Source: Melampsora larici-populina 98AG31
Taxonomy: Eukaryota > Basidiomycota > Pucciniomycetes > Pucciniales > Melampsoraceae
Length of the DNA stretch: 64,000 nt
Direction: 5' to 3'
Assembly: GCF_000204055.1 (NCBI RefSeq)
Contig: NW_006768838.1
Span: 115,373-179,372 of the forward strand
The notes under the pieces were generated by a model. It did not search any database, had not been told where the DNA came from, and saw only the letters and a program-made list of their open reading frames with translations. A program made the translations under genes and the position numbers. Numbering within the stretch: the first letter of the stretch is position 1; every line of letters begins with the position of its first letter. Below are positions 36,261 to 44,540 of this stretch, one piece after another.

Positions 36261-37531
36261 GTCATCGCTCGAGCGGAATGTGAGCAGATCTCTGGACGAT
36301 TCACAGGCCGATCTACGAGGTCCGTCTTGATGTTGCAAGCTTTTTGATTCTGGTTCATCGCTTGTCAATGATGGTGATCCACAGGGGTGATTGAGAGTAT
36401 AAGGACTTCGTAATCGAGGTGCCGGTATTCATGAAGCTTCTCCCGAACGTGGTGGTCCTAGTTGCATTGTAGAAGTGATATTTTCAATGGCTACGCTATG
36501 GCGATTTGTTGAAGGCGAGTTTGAAGCTGGTTCTCCAGGGATTGGCGCTGTCAGTAAGACTGAAGCTTACAATGATGCGAAAACAAAATGAAGAAGTCTG
36601 GATGAAAATCAAGTAGGTAAAAGAACAAAGATATATAAATAACCACTACACATCCAGCCTCATCCAGCCAACTTCCGAAATCTAGGAACAGCTGGTAATT
36701 ACATTTGCGCTTGGATCATTCAATTTCTAAAAGCCCATGTTTCTGTCCAGTGATGGTTATTCGATTGCACTTATTGAATCGCCATCTACATACGTGGTGA
36801 TACAAATTATAACCGGCCGTCATGGAGTTTAGCCATCTTTGTATGTATCTCCCTTGTAAGGTACACGTTGAGTGCTTGTCTGTTGTATCTACTTTCCCTT
36901 GTTTTACATGCATCTTACGAAAAAATTCATCTTGTTTACATTATCTCGTTGATACATATCTTAAGCTCTTCTTTTCATCATTGCACATTGCGTAAGTCAA
37001 TCATCGAACGAGCTTTATGTACCATTTCTCCTTTGTGTTTTGTGTGAATCTAAATGAGATAGATTGTTATCTTCATCAATTTCCATTGCATAAGACTCGC
37101 GATTTTGATAGTGGGGTCCATCTTGAGTTTGTCTACAATGGTATTCTGGACAAAAACCAAGAGCACTCAACACCTGAAGGATCGATAGAGGAAATAGTTA
37201 GCGGTGGTTTGAGTCTGTCAGCTTTCAAGACAGAAAATGCTTAAATTATGACGCAAATGGTTCGTTGATGGTCAAGATGGATACAGAGATGTCCAGTAAG
37301 GTGATTCAAGTGAGAATGGCCACGTCCGCAGAGAGGATGAAGACGACGAAGAGAATGGGATTTTCAACAAACTTACGCTGGACCTAAGTGCTTAGGGGAC
37401 TTAGTGCAGTTTGGATTTCCAAGAGTATCAAAGGATCAATTGCGTTCATGGCGGAAAATTGAAACGGTCTTGAAAATTCTGTCCAAATTTTGGTTTTTTG
37501 CAGGGCGTGGGTGCCCTTTTTTTGTAGACAA
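36261..37531. other. Cargo of giant element without recognised gene
   Basis: Includes low-similarity open stretches (for example 37017-37244, plus) that were not identified. Confidence 0.4.
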
Positions 37532-37691
37532 TCAAAATCCCGTCCCAATTCCGTCACGGAATTTTGATTCTTCTTTGCAGCGTCAAAATTCCGTCCCAAT
37601 TCTGTCACGGGATTTTGAGACTTTTGGTAATCAAAATTCTGGAAAATGAAAATCAAAATTCCTTACGGAATTGCAAATTATGTTTGAAGTG
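37532..37691 (-). repeat. Right terminal inverted repeat of the giant element
   Basis: Reverse complement of 9347-9506 at roughly 80-85% by eye. It contains the same two subterminal AATTCCGT...CGGAATTTTGA units and ends GTTTGAAGTG, followed by the AGT duplication. Confidence 0.9.
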
Positions 37692-37694
37692 AGT

Positions 37695-37723
37695 CCCTTG
37701 ATCACACCACCGAGGTCCTAATA
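37695..37723 (+). repeat. 5' LTR of gypsy element, last 29 bp
   Basis: CCCTTGATCACACCACCGAG and onward, identical to 43545-43573. Together with 9214-9346 it makes exactly the 162 bp of the 3' LTR. Confidence 0.95.
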
Positions 37724-38090
37724 TATTGCAACGTCGATTCAAGATCAACGGACAACCACGAACGAAAGAATCAAGAAAAGAAGACACATTAGAAAGTTAA
37801 TAAGAAGTTAAATTAAAAGAAAGTTAAATAAAGTTAAATCTGTACTAGGAAGAAAATCCCAAGATTTGAAGAAGTATAAATAAAGTTAAGATCTGTACTA
37901 GAAGAAAAGCTCAAGATCTGTCTAACTCCGCAATACTTCACATCATAATTGATTATCCGCAAGCAAAGTTATTCCACCACTGAAACACTCCACGACGCCA
38001 GTCTTCGAAGTTCCCGGTGATTCGACTTCCGAGTCGAGCAATCATTCTAGTAAATCAAACGAGGTCTTCCACGAACTCAACGAGAACGTG
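37724..38090 (+). other. Gypsy leader between 5' LTR and gag
   Basis: This should contain the primer-binding site directly after the LTR (TATTGCAACGTCG...); the matching tRNA was not identified. A direct repeat of the phrase AATAAAGTTAA(A/G)ATCTGTACTA appears at about 37825-37850 and 37877-37903. Confidence 0.5.
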
Positions 38091-39206
38091 ATGGAACCAC
38101 AAAATGACCTAACTCTTGCTGAGATCCTCCGGCAATTTAATCAACTATCGGCTCAATTTAATGAAGTTAAAGTCAGCCTTGCTGAAGAGTCGCAAAAGCA
38201 ACAAGAAGCTGAACGGCGTCTATCTCAATTCGAGACAACCCAAGCTTCCGGAATAACCCCCGAGAATGTTCAAGGGACTGCTGCTACTGCCCCCGCACCA
38301 GTCCAACCTGTATACGTGAATCAAACGGTCCAATCACAACGCCAGCCGAAAATGTCAACTCCTGACAAATTCGATGGCAGCAAGGGATCGAAAGCAGAAG
38401 TTTTCATGAATCAACTAGGACTCTATATGCAACTTAACAACCATCTCTTTGCCAACGATCAGGCCAAGGTAGCGTTCGCTTTATCCTACACAACTGGGAA
38501 GGCGAGCATATGGGGTCAAAGCTTAACCGATCAGCTTCTAGATTCCGAACTCTCTAACTCGGTAACATGGACCAAATTCATCGACTCCTTTAAAGCCACC
38601 TTTTTCGACTCCGAGCGAGTATCGAAGGCTGAAAAGGAGATAAGAGACCTAAAGCAAAAAGGAACTGTGTCGGATTATTGGATTCGATTTTCGGAACTGT
38701 CATTAGTGATTAAATGGCCTCAACATATCCTGATGTCGCAGTTCGAACAAGGACTAAAGAGGGAAATCAAAGTCTACATGGTCAACACCGAGTTTAATGA
38801 CACTGAAGGAATGGCGAAATATGCTATCAAATTGGACAACAAATTGAATCGTCATACTGAAACTCACACGCACTCATCGGCACCGTCTACATCAACTCCT
38901 GCCCCAGATCCAGACGCTATGGATTGCTCAGCTTACAAATTGAACATAACGAACGAAGAGTATCAACGTAGAGGAAGCATCAAAGCTTGTTACAAATGTG
39001 GGAAGACAGGACATTTTATAGCTGATTGTTTTGTGGGGAAGCGTAATAGGCAGTGGAGTTCATCAGGTTTTAAGAGTAGTAATGTAGAAAGTAAATTAAA
39101 GGCGAGAATAGCTGAGCTCAAAGGCCAATTAGGGAGTCATGATCATGTTGTAAAAGAAAGTGGTAGCAAAGCCGAATTGTCAAAAAATGGCGATGCTCGG
39201 GAGTGA
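38091..39206 (+). CDS. gag: Gypsy Gag polyprotein
   Basis: 371 residues from the ATG at 38091. There is a coiled-coil-like N-terminus (VSLAEESQKQQEAERRLSQF), then a retrotransposon Gag capsid domain (about residues 80-230; PDKFDGSKGSKAEVFMNQL through LKQKGTVSDYWIRFSELS). A single CCHC zinc knuckle CYKCGKTGHFIADC lies near residue 300. Gag forms the virus-like particle and binds the element RNA. It ends in TGA, 16 bp after a -1 slippery site that leads into Pol. Confidence 0.9.
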   Translation: MEPQNDLTLAEILRQFNQLSAQFNEVKVSLAEESQKQQEAERRLSQFETTQASGITPENVQGTAATAPAPVQPVYVNQTVQSQRQPKMSTPDKFDGSKGSKAEVFMNQLGLYMQLNNHLFANDQAKVAFALSYTTGKASIWGQSLTDQLLDSELSNSVTWTKFIDSFKATFFDSERVSKAEKEIRDLKQKGTVSDYWIRFSELSLVIKWPQHILMSQFEQGLKREIKVYMVNTEFNDTEGMAKYAIKLDNKLNRHTETHTHSSAPSTSTPAPDPDAMDCSAYKLNITNEEYQRRGSIKACYKCGKTGHFIADCFVGKRNRQWSSSGFKSSNVESKLKARIAELKGQLGSHDHVVKESGSKAELSKNGDARE

Positions 39207-39226
39207 ACGTTGTGCCTCCCCTGAGC
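39182..39226 (+). promoter_or_regulatory. Predicted -1 ribosomal frameshift signal between gag and pol
   Basis: The heptamer A AAA AAT (39182-39188) lies in the gag reading phase required for tandem -1 slippage. After six spacer bases a stem can form: GCTC/GAGC (39195-39198 with 39223-39226) and GGGAG/CTCCC (39199-39203 with 39216-39220), with a 2 nt bulge and a 12 nt loop. The Pol frame is open from the slip site (TGG CGA TGC ...) and has no ATG near its start, which supports frameshifting over reinitiation. Confidence 0.7.
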
Positions 39227-42200
39227 AAAGAAGAGTTGGGTTTAGAGTTAGGAGATATCAGTAACCTTGAAATGAAAGATACAAGAATCATTGCTAAGTT
39301 GCCCCTCCACGACCCCCAATCTGCCACAACCAAAAAGATACGAGCCCTTATTGACAGCGGTGCGACTCACGAAGCAGTGAGTAAGAACCTAGTAAGAGAT
39401 CTCAAGCTATTCACGACCCCACTACAAGAATCACGAAGTGTGGTGGGCTTCAGTGGAACTGAATCACGAGTCAGTGACACTGGAGACTATTTTATCAATC
39501 ATGCTCAATCCCCAACGACGTTCATAGTCACCGATTTAAGAGACAAATATGATGTGATACTTGGAATGCCATGGATTAAGAAGAACTACAAAATCATTAA
39601 CTGGAAAGACAGCAAGTTAGAAGATGAAGCTCACGCAATTGCAACTGTTGAAACAGTTTTGTCATGTCCGAAAAAACCCTCGACGGACCACTCGTTGGAG
39701 CCTGAGAGGCATGCTAGGCAAATTGACGAGGGGGTGGAGTTGAAAAACTCACTAACACCCCCGCAATGTAAGTTCGAAAACCCTCCTATTTCTCTACCAA
39801 GTGAAGCAGCTGGCAAGTGTTTTCCCCTCCTAGAACACTCATTACAGGAACCACGAATTCAACACAACCACATTGCTACCGCTTCAAGTCTGAAAACAAC
39901 CTCTGTGGATCAAAAGATACCTATGAGGTATGCTAGGAACGTTGAAGAGGGGGTGGAGTTGAAAAACTCACTAACACCCCCGCAATGTGAGTTTGATACA
40001 GCCCAGTCACCATACCCAAAAGAAGCAACTGGCAAGCGCTTTTCTCCCTTGAATGTACAGTCACAGATCAGTCAATCTCTCTTAAGAAGAATCTCGACAA
40101 GTCCCAGAAGACCTCTTACGACGACACCGACAGTACGTGGACAACCCTATCTTAGCATCGCGGCAGCCAAAGCATCCTGGAACATGTCAGCAAAGCTAGC
40201 GGCTGAAAAGGCAAAGCACATCCCCGAGAAGACTGCCAAAGAACTCGTACCCGAATGCTACCATGACTACTTAGGAATGTTTGAAAAAAGCAACTCGAAT
40301 GTCCTACCGCCGCATCGTCAATACGACTTCAGAGTAGACCTAGTTCCTAATGCTGTACCTCAGGCTGGTAGGGTAATTCCACTGTCACCGAAAGAAAATG
40401 AAGTACTCCGTGAAATGCTCGAAAAGGGCCTGGCAAATGGCACCATCCGAAGAACCACGTCTCCCTGGGCAGCTCCAGTACTATTTACGGGGAAAAAGGA
40501 TGGAAATTTAAGGCCTTGTTTTGATTATAGACGTCTCAATGCACTAACTATCAAAAATAAATATCCGCTGCCGTTAACTATGGAATTGATAGACAGCTTA
40601 CTAGATGCAGACAGATTCACTAGCTTAGACATGAGAAACGGATATAACAACTTACGGGTACGAGAAGGTGATGAAGCCAAACTAGCATTTATTTGCAGAG
40701 AAGGTCAATTCGAACCTTTAACGATGCCATTTGGCCCCACCGGTGCTCCAGGTTTTTTCCAATTTTTCATTCAAGACATCCTAAAAGCTCACATTGGACG
40801 CGACGTGGCTGCTTACCAAGACGACATCTTAATCTATACAAAACCAGGAGAAGATCACGAAGCTAAAGTCAAAGAAATACTAGAAATTCTGAAGGCTCAA
40901 AACGTGTGGCTAAAACCCGAAAAGTGCAAGTTCTCAAAAGAAGAAGTGTCTTACTTAGGTCTTATAATATCAAAGAATCAGATTAAGATGGATGCTACTA
41001 AGGTTCAAGCTGTGAAAGAATGGCCCGCGCCGCGCAACATATCTGAAGTTCAAATGTTCTTAGGATTTTCGAATTTCTACCGCAGATTTATATCTCAATT
41101 TTCAAGAATCGCTAGACCACTGCACGAACTGTCACAGAAGGACGTCAAGTTTGAGTGGACACCAGCCCGACAGCAAGCATTTGATCAACTCAAAGAAGCA
41201 TTCACCTCGGCGCCTGTACTAAAAATCGCGAACCCGTACAAACCATTCATTCTTGAATGTGACTGTTCTGATTTTGCGTTAGGAGCGGTATTGTCGCAAG
41301 TTTCAACGGACGACAACGAGTTGCATCCAGTTGCATTCTTGTCACGATCATTACTCAAAGCAGAAAGAAATTACGAGATTTTTGACAAAGAGTTGTTGGC
41401 GGTGGTGAGCGCATTCAAAGAATGGCGGCAGTACTTGGAAGGGAATCCCAACCAGCTGAGTGTAATTGTATACACGGACCACAAAAATCTGCAATCCCTG
41501 ATGACAACAAAAGAACTGACTCGCAGACAGGCCAGATGGGCTGAAGTCCTTGGAAGCTTCGACTTTGAAATCAGGTTTCGACCAGGGAAGCAATCCATGA
41601 AGCCCGACGCCTTGTCTAGAAGACCAGACTTAGCACCAAACAAAGACAAAAAACTATCCTTTGGCCAACTGCTAAAACCGCATAACCTACCCGACGACGC
41701 ATTCATCGACAAATTAGACGCATTTGAATCTTGTTTAGTGCAAGACACGGAAGGCAGCTTAGTAGCGAGTGATAATGAAGGTTGTGAAATCATGGAAGTT
41801 GAAGAGGACACGGAAGGAAAAGAACTTATATGGAATGACAATCAAATCATGGAAGAAATCAAGAAAGTAATGAAGGACGATCCAAGAGTCAAAGAAATAA
41901 TTCAACTGTGCACTGATATGCCGAAATCACATCACTTAGAAGGATACACTATCCAACAAGAGCTTCTTCATTTCCGTGACCGAGTGGTGGTACCAAACAA
42001 TGCTGACGTGAAATTTCAAATTCTTAGATCAAGACACGACAGCCTGGTAACAGGACATCCTGGCAGATCCCGAACGTTGGCGCTAGTTAAAAGAACCTAC
42101 CAGTGGCCGTCAATGAAGGCGTATGTCAACAAGTATGTCGATGGCTGCCAGTCATGTCAGAGAACCAAATCTAGGACAACGAAACCACTAGGAACGCTGC

Positions 42201-43324
42201 AGCCACTACCAATACCGGAGGGTCCTTGGACCGATGTCTGCTATGATTTGATAACAGACCTACCCGAATCAGAAGGTAGTGACTCCATCTTGACAGTGGT
42301 TGATAGACTGACGAAAATGGCGCATTTCATCAATTGCAAGAAATCAATGACATCTGAAGAATTAGCGACGTTAATGATCCAGCATGTATGGAAGCTACAC
42401 GGCACTCCTCGAACGATAACGTCAGACAGAGGAAGTGTGTTCATCTCAACTATCACGAGACAAATCAATATGAAATTAGGCATCAAGACACAGTCATCGA
42501 CCGCGTATCATCCGCAAACTGACGGACAATCCGAGATAACCAACAAAGCTGTAGAACAATATATCACGCACTTCGCAAGTTATATGCAAGACAACTGGGT
42601 ATCACTATTGCCGACCGCAGAATTCGCTTATAATAATAACTTCCACGTATCCATAGGAATGTCTCCCTTCAGAGCTAACTATGGTTTTGATGCGAATTTC
42701 ACAGGACTACCATCAGCAGAACAGTGTGTACCAGCAGTGGAAAGGCGACTTGAACAGATCAAAGAAGTGCAAGATGAACTGAAGTGTGCGATGGAAGAGG
42801 CGCAAGAATCAATGAAAACTCAATTCAACAAGAAGGTTAATGCAACACCCAAATGGAAAATAAATGACAAGGTCTGGTTGAATAGTAAGCACATATCAAC
42901 GACACGTCCCACCGCCAAATTCTCTCACCGATGGTTAGGACCATTCTCAATAGAGAGCCAAGTGTCTACTAATGCATATAGATTAAAATTACCAGATTTG
43001 ATGAAATTGGTACACCCAGTATTTCATGTATGTCTATTACGCAAATTCAACGAAAGTCAAATTGAGAACCAAATCACAGTACCTCAACCGCCTGTAATCA
43101 TTCAAAATGAAGAAGAATATGAAGTTCAAGAAATATTAGATAAGAGGAAAAGATCAGGAAAAATTGAGTATTTAATTAGTTGGAAAGGGTATACTCCTGA
43201 ACACGATTCCTGGGAACCTGAATCAGGACTCACGAATGCTCAAGACCTAGTAATAGAATTCAATCAGAAATACCCTTCAAGAGAATTTAAACACAAGAGG
43301 ACACGGAAAGTAAAGAGAGGATGA
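39188..43324 (+). CDS. pol: Gypsy (chromovirus) Pol polyprotein
   Basis: About 1,375 residues in the -1 frame relative to gag; it lacks a natural ATG, so it is expected as a Gag-Pol fusion. Domains in order are: aspartic protease (ALIDSGATHEAVS, about residue 50), reverse transcriptase with YQDDILIYT (about 540), RNase H (LECDCSDFALGAVL, about 685; YTDHKNL; KPDALSRRP), integrase zinc finger (GHPGRSRTL ... DGCQSCQRTKS, about 945-985), the DDE core (CYDLITDLP, TSDRGSVF, GQSEITNKAVEQ), and a C-terminal chromodomain (YEVQEILDKRKRSGKIEYLI then SWKGYTPEHDSWEP). The chromodomain places it in the chromovirus clade. Between protease and RT a segment is duplicated (EGVELKNSLTPPQC twice). All catalytic residues seen are intact. 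Confidence 0.95.
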   Translation, partial: WRCSGVNVVPPLSKEELGLELGDISNLEMKDTRIIAKLPLHDPQSATTKKIRALIDSGATHEAVSKNLVRDLKLFTTPLQESRSVVGFSGTESRVSDTGDYFINHAQSPTTFIVTDLRDKYDVILGMPWIKKNYKIINWKDSKLEDEAHAIATVETVLSCPKKPSTDHSLEPERHARQIDEGVELKNSLTPPQCKFENPPISLPSEAAGKCFPLLEHSLQEPRIQHNHIATASSLKTTSVDQKIPMRYARNVEEGVELKNSLTPPQCEFDTAQSPYPKEATGKRFSPLNVQSQISQSLLRRISTSPRRPLTTTPTVRGQPYLSIAAAKASWNMSAKLAAEKAKHIPEKTAKELVPECYHDYLGMFEKSNSNVLPPHRQYDFRVDLVPNAVPQAGRVIPLSPKENEVLREMLEKGLANGTIRRTTSPWAAPVLFTGKKDGNLRPCFDYRRLNALTIKNKYPLPLTMELIDSLLDADRFTSLDMRNGYNNLRVREGDEAKLAFICREGQFEPLTMPFGPTGAPGFFQFFIQDILKAHIGRDVAAYQDDILIYTKPGEDHEAKVKEILEILKAQNVWLKPEKCKFSKEEVSYLGLIISKNQIKMDATKVQAVKEWPAPRNISEVQMFLGFSNFYRRFISQFSRIARPLHELSQKDVKFEWTPARQQAFDQLKEAFTSAPVLKIANPYKPFILECDCSDFALGAVLSQVSTDDNELHPVAFLSRSLLKAERNYEIFDKELLAVVSAFKEWRQYLEGNPNQLSVIVYTDHKNLQSLMTTKELTRRQARWAEVLGSFDFEIRFRPGKQSMKPDALSRRPDLAPNKDKKLSFGQLLKPHNLPDDAFIDKLDAFESCLVQDTEGSLVASDNEGCEIMEVEEDTEGKELIWNDNQIMEEIKKVMKDDPRVKEIIQLCTDMPKSHHLEGYTIQQELLHFRDRVVVPNNADVKFQILRSRHDSLVTGHPGRSRTLALVKRTYQWPSMKAYVNKYVDGCQSCQRTKSRTTKPLGTLQPLPIPEGPWTDVCYDLITDLPESEGSDSILTVVDRLTKMAHFINCKKSMTSEELATLMIQHVWKLHGTPRTITSDRGSVFISTITRQINMKLGIKTQSSTAYHPQTDGQSEITNKAVEQYITHFASYMQDNWVSLLPTAEFAYNNNFHVSIGMSPFRANYGFDANFTGLPSAEQCVPAVERRLEQIKEVQDELKCAMEEAQESMKTQFNKKVNATPKWKINDKVWLNSKHISTTRPTAKFSHRWLGPFSIESQVSTNAYRLKLPDLMKLVHPVFHVCLLRKFNESQIENQITVPQPPVIIQNEEEYEVQEILDKRKRSGKIEYLISWKGYTPEHDSWEPESGLTNAQDLVIEFNQKYPSREFKHKRTRKVKRG

Positions 43325-43397
43325 AGCTTTTTCCCTACGGGGTTTTTTAATGCCAATCCAGGGAAGATGTTAGACCCAGCAAGAGGGGGTTGGAACA

Positions 43398-43411
43398 TAA
43401 AGGGGGAGTGG
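43398..43411 (+). other. Polypurine tract of gypsy element
   Basis: AAAGGGGGAGTGG directly before the 3' LTR start (TGTTATG), as expected for plus-strand priming. Confidence 0.75.
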
Positions 43412-43573
43412 TGTTATGAGCCTATAAGGCAATTATGCTTGTATGCTAATAGTGAGATCTCACTCTACTTGAGACTCACGGATCAGAGTTTTTACATCTC
43501 TACGTTGCAATCTCATAATAGTACCAAGGCACCTTTCATCTAGTCCCTTGATCACACCACCGAGGTCCTAATA
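43412..43573 (+). repeat. 3' LTR of gypsy element
   Basis: 162 bp from TGTTATGAGC to CCTAATA, followed by the TSD CACGG at 43574-43578. Identical by eye to the two halves of the 5' LTR. Confidence 0.95.
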
Positions 43574-44254
43574 CACGGCATTGAATTGGCATGCAGGTTC
43601 CCTACGGTGATAGGACTCGATTGCACATATAAGACAAATCGATTCAATCTTCCCCTTCTTCATATTGTAGGCACCACAAACACTCACAAAACATTCACAA
43701 TCGCACTGTGCTTCATGCACAGCAAAGTCAAAGAACGGTACGTGTGGGCACTGGAACAACTGAAGTCTATTGTATTCGACGGAAATTCCGAGCACAGTCC
43801 GTTTCCACTGCCGAAAACCTTTTGCACAGATGCCGAGACCGTGTTGTTCAACGCAATTGGAAAAGTTTTTCCTGCTTCAACACACATCTTGTGTATATGG
43901 CATATAAATCATAATATTGCCAAACACTGTAAGAAGAAGATCAGCATCATAGCCAGTGCTTACAATTGGCCAATAATACTTTTGGATCCGCGAAAGGGAT
44001 GCTCCAGCACATTCTTCCCTTATCGAACCCTCCCAAACGACTCCAACAAAGATCCAATAGTACTTGCTTTAGTGAAGCAAAATCATACTGTGGTCAATCA
44101 AGACCATTTTGTGAGTGTGGGGTTCAAAGAACCCCGGTCCATGCCGTTTCCGGAGGTTTTTGGCATGCATTGCAACGCGGACGTGTTTGAAACCACTACT
44201 ATCCCTTCCTGGAGCGTGCAGTATCAAGATCAATTGGCTAGGTGGGTTCAATGA
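43574..44254 (+). pseudogene. MULE transposase, 3' part (DDE domain and OTU-like tail)
   Basis: Continuation of the gene broken at 9213. It starts GIELACRFPTVIGLDCTYKT, the first aspartate of the MULE DDE domain, followed by LPLLHIVGTTNTHKTFTIAL. The second conserved region is KTFCTDAETVLFNAIGKVFP then ILCIWHINHNIAKHCKKK. After about 43940 the expected helical region is missing, and a tail with HFVSVGFKEP and, in another frame, FWHALQRGRV resembles the OTU-like C-terminus seen on some fungal MULE proteins. A frameshift is needed to read it. Decayed. Confidence 0.65.
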
Positions 44255-44440
44255 TGTAGCTGGAAATTATCGTCATTTGTTGTGGTTTTTGTTTTGTTTG
44301 TATATTATCACGCTGTTTACGGCTCACTCTTACTCTTATGTCTCACTCTCCCTCACTATCTGTTGTAGCACTTCTTGTGTATGTAACCTATCAGTAACGT
44401 ATCACATAATTTGTGATGTGATTGTTCTACTTTTGAAATC

Positions 44441-44540
44441 NNNNNNNNNNNNNNNNNNNNNNNNNNNNNNNNNNNNNNNNNNNNNNNNNNNNNNNNNNNN
44501 NNNNNNNNNNNNNNNNNNNNNNNNNNNNNNNNNNNNNNNN
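44441..44540. other. Assembly gap (100 N)
   Basis: Exactly 100 unknown bases, the conventional placeholder for a scaffold gap of unknown size. Order and distance across this point depend on scaffolding. Confidence 1.

Larger units (their letters stand above)
9347..37691. mobile_element. 28.3 kb CACTA-like TIR element carrying host gene fragments
   Basis: A 28,345 bp insertion in the gypsy 5' LTR. Its ends are inverted copies (CACTTCAAACATAATTTGCA at 9347, and the reverse complement ending at 37691) extending about 160 bp. AGT is duplicated at 9344-9346 and 37692-37694. CACT ends, 3 bp TSD and subterminal repeats of the AATTCCGTGACGGAATTGGG type are features of the CACTA/EnSpm superfamily; that class is inferred. 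Cargo, all on the minus strand, comprises TRA1, helicase, dynein, sterol glucosyltransferase-like and BIR-like pieces. No TNP2-type or other own transposase was recognised, so it is probably mobilised in trans. Later insertions inside it are at 21956-23258, 23424-24327, 24353-25336 and 25398-29439. Confidence 0.85.
9214..43573 (+). mobile_element. Ty3/gypsy chromovirus, its 5' LTR split by a 28 kb insertion
   Basis: This is the full extent of an LTR retrotransposon whose own sequence is 9214-9346 plus 37695-43573 (about 6.0 kb). The 3' LTR is 43412-43573 (162 bp). The 5' LTR is 9214-9346 plus 37695-37723, also 162 bp and identical by eye. LTRs begin TGTTATGAGC and end CCTAATA. Gag and Pol are open. 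The element lies in a MULE gene with TSD CACGG. Identical LTRs imply recent insertion, and the nested element must be younger still. Its promoter LTR is now broken, so this copy is probably silent. Confidence 0.9.

Noticed and set aside
9347..37691. Giant element as a Starship, Helitron or Maverick
   Set aside because: No DUF3435 tyrosine recombinase, Rep/helicase of the Helitron type, or DNA polymerase B was seen. Inverted termini with a 3 bp duplication do not fit Helitrons. The helicase piece is a Brr2/Slh1 host type.
37724..37745. Specific tRNA primer assignment for the gypsy element
   Set aside because: The bases after the LTR do not begin with the usual TGG, and I could not match a tRNA 3' end or show a self-priming match.
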